Assembly: GCA_030150305.1 (NCBI GenBank)
Contig: JASLGD010000272.1
Span: 1 to 5,686, forward strand
Direction of reading: 5' to 3'
DNA: 5,686 nt
DNA from: Caldimonas sp.
GTDB lineage: Bacteria > Pseudomonadota > Gammaproteobacteria > Burkholderiales > Burkholderiaceae_C
The position numbers and the translations under genes are program-made. Below the pieces are notes generated by a model. That model did no database searches. It had not been told where the DNA came from and saw nothing but the letters and a program-made list of their open reading frames with translations. Below are positions 1-4,689 of this stretch, one piece after another. Position 1 is the stretch's first letter; each line of letters starts with the position of its first letter.

Positions 1-176
1 CGCGCGTCGGCCTGGCGCAGCAGCTCCGACTCGTCCTGCAGGGTGACGATCGCGTTGACGCGCGGATTGACGGCCGCGATGCGGTCGAGCGTCGCGCGCA
101 TCACCTCGCGGCACGAGACTTGGCGCGAATGGATCGCGCGCGACAGCGCGTCGGCGTCGAGATCGGTGAGTTGCAT
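1..176 (-). CDS. Amidase-family protein, N-terminal 58 residues (cut by window edge)
   Basis: Read leftwards from an ATG at 176-174, the frame stays open to the window edge, giving 58 complete codons. The protein begins MQLTDLDADALSRAI and continues with VSCREVMRATLDRI and then AAVNPRVNAIVTL. This matches the usual start of amidase-signature enzymes (GatA, AmiE-like and related hydrolases): a short helix, a 'VS..E...A.L.RI' helix and an 'NP.VNAIV' turn. The Ser-cisSer-Lys catalytic residues lie further in and are outside the window, so activity and substrate cannot be judged. A GGAGAA ribosome-binding site at 187-182 sits 5 nt before the ATG and supports this start. The gene begins 27 nt after the monooxygenase stop on the same strand, so the two are probably co-transcribed. 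GatA of the tRNA amidotransferase is possible but less likely, since no gatC or gatB is seen beside it. Confidence 0.8.
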   Translation of the reverse strand, partial: MQLTDLDADALSRAIHSRQVSCREVMRATLDRIAAVNPRVNAIVTLQDESELLRQADA

Positions 177-203
177 CGGCGTTCTCCGCAGCTCGCGTCG
201 CGC

Positions 204-1529
204 TCAGCGCGAGCCGAACATCATCTGCCGCGCGATCGCCGACTTCAGCGGCCCCAGCCGCTGCAGTGCCGCGATGCCGGCACCGCGCGCGGTGCCGAGC
301 CCCGGCAGCGACCAGGTGAAGCTGCGCGCGAGGAAGTCGGTCGCGGCGATCATCGCCCAGCGGTCGGGCGCGCGCCGCCACTCGAGCCGGCGCAGCACCG
401 CGTCGACGTCGCGCCGCCCGGCGAGCGCGGCGACGAGCTCGAACGCGTCGCGAAAGCCGAGGTTGAGGCCCTGGCCGGCGACCGGGTGCAGCGTCTGCGC
501 TGCGTTGCCGATCCGCACGGTGCGGCCGTCGGTGAGCGTGCGCTCGGCCGTGAGACCGAGCGCGAACGGCTTCATCCCGGTCACGCTCGCGAGGCGCGGC
601 GTGCGCGGATGGAAGATCGTGTTGAGGACGGCGACGCGCTGCGCGTCGTCGAGCTCGCGCACCGGGTCGTCGCGGTCGTCGACGCACCAGACGAGGCCCG
701 CGCGGCCGTCGCTGCGCGGCAGCAGCGCCGCCGGGCCGTGGCGCGTGAAGCGCTCGTATGCGACGCCCGGCGCGTGCGGCGGTGCACCGACCGTGTTCGC
801 CGCGAACTCGGCGACGCCGACCCACGCCGTCTGGCCGTAGTCGCGCCGCAGCGCCGGGCGGCGTTCGCCGGCGACGAGCTCGCTCTTCGCGGCGCGCGAG
901 AAGACGCCACCTTCGGCGACGACGGCGAGATCGAAGCGCTCGACGAGGCCGCGCGCGTCTTCGACCTCGACCGCGGCGGGCGCGCCGACGTTGCGCACGG
1001 CGACGACGCTGGTCGCGAAGCGATCGATCAGGCGGCCGGGCGCGCGCGCCTGCGCGTCGCGCCAGACCTGCTGCAACGCGTCGACGACCTGGCCGTAGCC
1101 GAGCACCGCGCCGAGCATCGGCACCGCCTCGTCGACGGCGCGGATGGTGAGCTCGGGCTCGGCGAGCTGCGGCACGAACGCGGCGACGAGCGATGGCGCG
1201 TCCTGCGAGACGTGCACTTCGTGGATCGGCTGCGCGCTCTCGGCGCGCCAGGCGCCGAGGCGCTGCAGCAGCTGCACGCTGCCGAGCGAGAGCGCGAGCG
1301 TGCGCGGGTCGGCCGACACGTCCTGGTCGCGCGGGCGTGCGTCGAACAGCGTCACCTCGGCGTCCGCGACGGTCGTCGCCGCGTGCAGCGCGAGCGCGAG
1401 CCCGACCGGGCCGGCGCCGATCACGGCAAGCTTCAACAACGGCGTCCGCAGGCTCGCCTCGCTCGCTGCCCCGCGAGGGGGCGCGAACGAACTTGGCGCG
1501 TCGAGGCGTTCGTTCGTCGATTCGTTCAT
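204..1529 (-). CDS. ubiH: UbiH/UbiF-family FAD-dependent monooxygenase (probable ubiquinone-biosynthesis hydroxylase)
   Basis: A 441-residue flavoprotein of the group A aromatic hydroxylase type. Visible motifs are the N-terminal Rossmann loop VIGAGPVGLALAL (residues 36-48, GxGxxG at 38-43), an acidic end to strand 2 (FDAR, 62-65) and the family segment DPRTLALSLGSVQLLQRLG (74-92). A variant DG motif follows (VVAEGG, 203-208), then the FAD ribose/pyrophosphate motif GNAAQTLHPVAGQGLNLG (341-358), in wording typical of UbiH. The C-terminus LKSAIARQMMFG also fits. Known role of the family: NADPH- and O2-dependent hydroxylation of the ubiquinone precursor ring at the inner membrane. Which ring carbon is used here cannot be read from the sequence. 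The ATG at 1529 has only a weak site (GAAGGG, 1544-1539, 9 nt away). About 30 residues precede the first strand, longer than usual and rich in Ala, Ser and Arg. TTG codons at residues 31-32 are alternative starts that would give a normal N-terminus. Confidence 0.88.
   Translation of the reverse strand: MNESTNERLDAPSSFAPPRGAASEASLRTPLLKLAVIGAGPVGLALALHAATTVADAEVTLFDARPRDQDVSADPRTLALSLGSVQLLQRLGAWRAESAQPIHEVHVSQDAPSLVAAFVPQLAEPELTIRAVDEAVPMLGAVLGYGQVVDALQQVWRDAQARAPGRLIDRFATSVVAVRNVGAPAAVEVEDARGLVERFDLAVVAEGGVFSRAAKSELVAGERRPALRRDYGQTAWVGVAEFAANTVGAPPHAPGVAYERFTRHGPAALLPRSDGRAGLVWCVDDRDDPVRELDDAQRVAVLNTIFHPRTPRLASVTGMKPFALGLTAERTLTDGRTVRIGNAAQTLHPVAGQGLNLGFRDAFELVAALAGRRDVDAVLRRLEWRRAPDRWAMIAATDFLARSFTWSLPGLGTARGAGIAALQRLGPLKSAIARQMMFGSR
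1441..1494 (-). repeat. Probable interspersed-repeat-like segment inside the ubiH N-terminal extension
   Basis: This stretch encodes the atypical N-terminal residues of the monooxygenase (about residues 12-30). Read on the minus strand it has a small hairpin, GCCCC at 1482-1478 pairing with GGGGC at 1472-1468 around CTCGC. An AGCGAGCGAGGCGAGC run follows. Hairpin-plus-GCGAG segments of this kind are, from memory, common dispersed repeats in Burkholderiales genomes. Only one copy is visible here, so its repeat status is inferred from resemblance. Confidence 0.35.
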
Positions 1530-1619
1530 GCGCGCACACCCTTCATGGGGATGGCGTGGTGGGGGGCCGCCTTATTATTCGCCGCACCCGGATGTCCGGG
1601 GCACGCGTGGAGCCTCCTC
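1530..1619. promoter_or_regulatory. Divergent intergenic region, probable promoters for ubiH and the SPFH cassette
   Basis: This 90-bp gap separates the starts of the leftward monooxygenase and the rightward SPFH gene, so it should carry promoters in both directions. Its only AT-rich stretch is CTTATTATTC at 1571-1580. TATTAT (1573-1578) is one mismatch from the TATAAT consensus on the plus strand, and AATAAT reads on the minus strand (1579-1574). No convincing -35 box is found 16-18 bp away in either direction, so the exact promoters remain unassigned. The SPFH ribosome-binding site GGAG lies at 1609-1612. Confidence 0.4.
1587..1600. promoter_or_regulatory. Perfect 6-bp inverted repeat, candidate operator or 5' leader hairpin
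   Basis: CCCGGA and TCCGGG form perfect inverted arms around a 2-nt TG spacer. The element lies just downstream of the AT-rich -10-like stretch and 9 nt before the GGAG site of the SPFH gene. That position would suit a repressor operator overlapping the start of transcription. In GC-rich DNA such a short palindrome can also arise by chance. Confidence 0.3.
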
Positions 1620-2678
1620 ATGGCGCTGATGGATTTCATCAAGAAGCAGTTCATCGACATCATCGAGTGGACCGAGGATGCCGACGGCACGCTCGCGTGG
1701 CGCTTCCCGATGGAGGACCGCGAGATCCAGAACGGCGGCTCGCTCACGGTGCGCGAGTCGCAGATGGCGGTGTTCGTCAACGAGGGTCGCGTCGCCGACG
1801 TCTTCGGCCCCGGCCGCTACACGCTGACGACCGCGACGCTGCCGATCCTGACGTACCTGATGAACTGGGACAAGCTCTTCAAGAGCCCGTTCAAGAGCGA
1901 CGTCTACTTCTTCAGCACGCGCCAGCAGATCGACCGGCGCTGGGGCACGAGCCAGCCGGTGACGGTGCGCGACAAGGACTTCGGCGCCGTCCGCCTGCGC
2001 GCGTTCGGCAACTACGCGTATCGCATCGCCGACCCGCGCCTCTTCTACACCGAGATCTCGGGAACGCGCGAGCGCTACACGACCGAGGAGCTCGATGGCC
2101 AGCTGCGCGGCCTGATGCTGCAGAACATCTCGGATGCCGTCGGCCAGAGCGGCGTGCCGTTCCTCGACCTCGCCGCCAACCAGGTCCAGTTCGCGAAGGC
2201 GCTGCAGGACGCGACCGCGCCGGCGTTCGCGAAGTTCGGCCTCAAGCTCGAGCTGGTGACGATGCAGAACGTCTCGCTGCCCGACGACCTGCAGAAGATC
2301 CTCGACCAGAAGATCGGCATGGGCATGGTCGGCAACGACATGGGCAAGTTCATGCAGTACCAGACGGCGCAGGCGATCCCGCAGCTCGCGGCCGGCGCCG
2401 GCAACGCCGAGGGCGGCGGCATCGTCGGTGCCGGCGTCGGCATCGGCGCCGGCGTCGCGCTCGGCCAGGTGCTCGCGAACCAGCTCGGCCAGGGTCTGAA
2501 CGCCGCCGGCGCGGGCGCGCCTGCAGCCGCGGCCGCAGCGGCAGCGCAACCCGCGGGCGTCAAGCCCGACGACGTCATGAGCACGCTCGAGCGGCTCGGC
2601 GAGATGAAGGCGAAGGGAATCCTCACCCAGGAGGAGTTCGACGCCAAGAAGGCGGAGCTCCTGAAGAAGCTGGTCTGA
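1620..2678 (+). CDS. YdjI-like SPFH (Band 7) domain protein with C-terminal SHOCT domain
   Basis: A 352-residue protein starting at ATG 1620, with GGAG (1609-1612) 7 nt upstream. A second ATG at 1629 is possible but further from that site. Residues 1-40 hold the family opening (MDFIKKQFIDIIEW, WRFP, EIQNGG). Residues 41-250 form the SPFH/Band 7 fold, with VRESQMAVFVNEG (44-56), FGPGRYTLTT (62-71), the hallmark WGTSQPV (108-114) and a long amphipathic end (180-250). A Gly/Ala-rich linker follows (258-313), including an eight-Ala run. It leads to a SHOCT domain at about 320-350 (LERLGEMKAKGILTQEEF). No signal peptide or clear membrane helix is seen. Relatives are often annotated 'virion core protein-like', a misleading label. 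In Bacillus subtilis, YdjI acts with PspA and the YdjG/YdjH membrane proteins. A membrane-associated scaffold is therefore likely, but its exact role is unknown. Confidence 0.88.
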   Translation: MALMDFIKKQFIDIIEWTEDADGTLAWRFPMEDREIQNGGSLTVRESQMAVFVNEGRVADVFGPGRYTLTTATLPILTYLMNWDKLFKSPFKSDVYFFSTRQQIDRRWGTSQPVTVRDKDFGAVRLRAFGNYAYRIADPRLFYTEISGTRERYTTEELDGQLRGLMLQNISDAVGQSGVPFLDLAANQVQFAKALQDATAPAFAKFGLKLELVTMQNVSLPDDLQKILDQKIGMGMVGNDMGKFMQYQTAQAIPQLAAGAGNAEGGGIVGAGVGIGAGVALGQVLANQLGQGLNAAGAGAPAAAAAAAAQPAGVKPDDVMSTLERLGEMKAKGILTQEEFDAKKAELLKKLV

Positions 2679-2691
2679 GCGGTTGGCCTTG

Positions 2692-2760
2692 GCCGAGACC
2701 GTTCGCTGCGGCCAGGGTGACAGAGCGGTCGTCACCTTGAGCGAAGCGAAGGATCTCGGC
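2692..2760. repeat. Imperfect 30-bp-arm inverted repeat (interspersed REP/MITE-like element)
   Basis: This fills most of the 110-bp gap between the SPFH and DUF4178 genes. The left arm 2692-2721 and right arm 2731-2760 are inverted copies matching at about 24 of 30 positions, around a 9-nt centre. The right arm contains GAGCGAAGCGAAGGATCT, a core I recall as a very common dispersed intergenic repeat in many GC-rich bacteria. Transcribed, it would fold into one long hairpin. There is no U-tract, so it is not a classical intrinsic terminator, though it could dampen or stabilise the transcript between the two genes. Only one copy lies in the window. Confidence 0.65.
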
Positions 2761-2788
2761 GCGCACGGCGCCGACTCCGCTCGCTGAC

Positions 2789-4411
2789 TTGGCCACCTCC
2801 ACGCCTTCTCCGCAGCGCGCCTACCGCGCCCCGTGCCCCAACTGCGGCGCGCCGGTCGAGTTCCGCTCGGCGGCGTCGCCGTTCGCGGTTTGCAGCTTCT
2901 GCCGCTCGACGGTCGTTCGCGCCGGCAACGAGCTGAGGAAGATCGGCGAGAGCGCCGAGCTGTTCGACGATCACACTCCCCTGCAGCTCGGTGTGGGCGG
3001 CACGTACCAGGGCGCGCACTTCGACCTCGTCGGCCGCCTGCAGTACCGCACCGCCGAAGGCACGTGGAACGAATGGCACGCGCTCTTCGAGAGCGCGGAC
3101 GGCGCGCAGAAGTCGGCCTGGCTCTCGGAGGACAACGGCCGCTACGTCGTCGCGTTCGACCTGCCGCTGCGCACCGCGGTGCCGCCGGCGACGCAGCTCA
3201 ACGTCGGCGCGCCGCTCACGGTCGAAGGCGAGCGCTGGGTCGTCGCCTCGGTCGTCGCGGCCAAGCTGATCGCTGCCCAAGGCGAGCTGCCGAAGCGGCC
3301 GAACCTGAACGTCGGCTTCGCCGTCGCCGACCTGCGATCGCCGCGCGGCGAGGTCGGCACGCTCGACTACACCGACCCGGCGCGGCCGGCGTGGTCGGTC
3401 GGCCGCTCGGTCGCGCTTTCGGACCTCGCGCTGCGCGGCCTGCGCGAGGAGAGCGAGAAGCAGCTCGCCGGCCGCACGCTGCAGTGCCCGAATTGCGGCG
3501 CCGCGCTCGAGGTCAAGCTCGCGACGACGCAGTCGATCGTCTGCACGCAGTGCAAGTCGGTCATCGACCTGACGTCGGCCGAGCAGGGCAACGTCGGCGG
3601 CGATCTCGCCCACTACGCGCAGGCGACCGGCGGCGAGCCGCAGATCCCGCTCGGCAGCATCGGCCAGCTCGCGCTCGGCGCGCCGCCGTCGCCGTGGCAG
3701 GTCGTGGGCTACGTCGAGCGCTGCGAGGTGCCGCAGGACCCCGACGACGAGCAGGTGTTCTGGCGCGAGTACCTGCTCTACCACCGCACCCAGGGATTCG
3801 CGTTCCTGGTCGACGCGCAGGACGGCTGGAGCTGGAGCGCGCCGATCACCGGCGCTCCCGACAGCTTCGGCGAGAGCGTCCGCTACCAGGGCGTCCTCTA
3901 CCGCAAGCTCTACGACTACGTCGGCAAGGTCACGTACGTCCTCGGCGAGTTCTACTGGCGGCTCGAGCGCGACGAGCGCACGACCAACTCCGACTACGTC
4001 GGCACCGGCGCGGCAGCGCAGAAGCGGCTGAACCGCGAGCAGACCGCGGGCGAGGGCTCGCGCGAGGTGGTGTGGTCGGCGGGCGAGACGCTCAGCGCCG
4101 ACGCCGTGCTGCGGGCGTTTCGCCTCGCGCCGGCGCAACGCGCGGCGCTGCAGCGCGACGCGCTGCCGACGACCTTCAGCGGCGGCCGCTTCGCCAAGAT
4201 CATCTTCTGGTGCTTCGTCGTCTTCCTCGTCCTCCTGCTCTTTCGCTGCGGCTCGGGCGGCGGCGTCGCCGACTGCAGCGAGACGAAGAACACGTTCGGC
4301 GAGTCGTCGCAGGAGTACCAGAATTGCCTCAACAGCAACCGCAGCGGCAGCGGCTTTCGCACCGGCGGCGGCTCGTTCGGGGGTTTTTCGAGCGGCGGCG
4401 GGCACAAGTGA
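2789..4411 (+). CDS. Duplicated zinc-ribbon/DUF4178 protein with C-terminal membrane anchor
   Basis: A 540-residue protein with a visible internal duplication. Zinc ribbon 1 uses C16, C19, C35 and C38 (CPNCGAPVEF, then CSFC). A first DUF4178-like beta-rich region spans about 61-205. Zinc ribbon 2 uses C233, C236, C252 and C255 (CPNCGAALEV, then CTQC). A second DUF4178-like region spans about 285-430 (LLYHRTQGFAFLVD, WSWSAPIT, YYxGxVxYVLGEFYW-type text). One hydrophobic helix follows (IIFWCFVVFLVLLLF, 471-485), then a Gly/Ser-rich tail ending GGFSSGGGHK. The bulk is probably cytoplasmic and tethered to the inner membrane. The start must be TTG 2789: the frame is closed by a stop at 2738, no ATG or GTG lies between, and the first ribbon begins at residue 16. 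No clear ribosome-binding site precedes it. Function is unknown. The domain order suggests an adaptor or sensor for the SPFH partner, by analogy with zinc-ribbon membrane proteins such as B. subtilis YdjG. Confidence 0.87.
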   Translation: MATSTPSPQRAYRAPCPNCGAPVEFRSAASPFAVCSFCRSTVVRAGNELRKIGESAELFDDHTPLQLGVGGTYQGAHFDLVGRLQYRTAEGTWNEWHALFESADGAQKSAWLSEDNGRYVVAFDLPLRTAVPPATQLNVGAPLTVEGERWVVASVVAAKLIAAQGELPKRPNLNVGFAVADLRSPRGEVGTLDYTDPARPAWSVGRSVALSDLALRGLREESEKQLAGRTLQCPNCGAALEVKLATTQSIVCTQCKSVIDLTSAEQGNVGGDLAHYAQATGGEPQIPLGSIGQLALGAPPSPWQVVGYVERCEVPQDPDDEQVFWREYLLYHRTQGFAFLVDAQDGWSWSAPITGAPDSFGESVRYQGVLYRKLYDYVGKVTYVLGEFYWRLERDERTTNSDYVGTGAAAQKRLNREQTAGEGSREVVWSAGETLSADAVLRAFRLAPAQRAALQRDALPTTFSGGRFAKIIFWCFVVFLVLLLFRCGSGGGVADCSETKNTFGESSQEYQNCLNSNRSGSGFRTGGGSFGGFSSGGGHK

Positions 4412-4453
4412 ATCGCCCGAGCGCCGCATTCGTCGATCCGCTTCCCCACTGAC

Positions 4454-4458
4454 AGGAG
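4454..4458 (+). promoter_or_regulatory. Ribosome-binding site deciding the DUF350 start
   Basis: AGGAG lies 6 nt before the ATG at 4465. A TTG directly upstream (4462) is in frame but only 3 nt from this site, so the ATG is preferred. Confidence 0.7.
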
Positions 4459-4464
4459 ACCTTG

Positions 4465-4689
4465 ATGACTGTCCTCGACTGGCTCAAGCCCGCGGTGATC
4501 TTCGGCACCGTGCTCTACGCGCTCATCGGCATCGTGATCCTGTGGCTCTCGTTCATCCTGTTCGACAAGATCACTCCCTACCATCTCTGGCGGGAGATCT
4601 GCGAAGAGAAGAACCTCGCCCTCGCGGTCGTCGTCGGCGCGATGTGCATCGCGATCGGCCTCATCGTCTCGGCGGCGGTGCATGGGTGA
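4465..4689 (+). CDS. DUF350 (YjfL-like) small inner-membrane protein
   Basis: A 74-residue protein with two membrane helices, about residues 9-33 (AVIFGTVLYALIGIVILWL) and 51-72 (LALAVVVGAMCIAIGLIVSA). They are joined by the conserved polar loop FDKITPYHLWREICEEKN (33-50), which identifies DUF350. Many members carry several copies of this two-helix unit; this one has a single unit and may work as an oligomer. The biochemical role is unknown. The E. coli relative YjfL is encoded near a PspA paralogue (YjfJ) and the glutathionylspermidine-synthetase-like YjfC. Here a polyamine aminopropyltransferase follows directly, its GTG start overlapping this gene's TGA by 3 bases (GTGA), which implies translational coupling. 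The gene begins 53 nt after the DUF4178 stop and is probably in the same transcript. Confidence 0.87.
   Translation: MTVLDWLKPAVIFGTVLYALIGIVILWLSFILFDKITPYHLWREICEEKNLALAVVVGAMCIAIGLIVSAAVHG

Noticed and set aside
120..1619. Open frame running 500 codons upstream of, and in frame with, the SPFH gene
   Set aside because: It lies antisense to the monooxygenase gene, has Arg/Ala-rich text with no domain, and the SPFH gene has its own ATG and ribosome-binding site at 1620.
1526..1780. 84-codon minus-strand frame whose stop overlaps the ubiH start (ATGA)
   Set aside because: It is antisense to the well-supported SPFH N-terminus and has no recognisable domain. A six-residue leader, MKGVRA, from the ATG at 1546 could couple to ubiH, but nothing besides the overlap supports it.
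1575..2735. 386-codon minus-strand frame opposite the SPFH gene
   Set aside because: Its composition is that of a GC-rich antisense shadow (Arg, Leu, Ala, Glu, Asp-rich), with no motif.
2692..2760. Intrinsic transcription terminator after the SPFH gene
   Set aside because: The hairpin has no following U-tract and its sequence fits a dispersed repeat better.
4379..4388. GGGGGTTTTT run near the end of the DUF4178 gene as a programmed slippage site
   Set aside because: The zero frame gives the expected GGFSSGGGHK ending. There is no downstream stimulatory structure or meaningful alternative product.
2732..4429. 565-codon minus-strand and 539-codon plus-strand alternative frames over the DUF4178 gene
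   Set aside because: Both are Arg/Ala-rich with no domains, while the chosen frame holds two Cys4 ribbons, a membrane helix and the family C-terminus.
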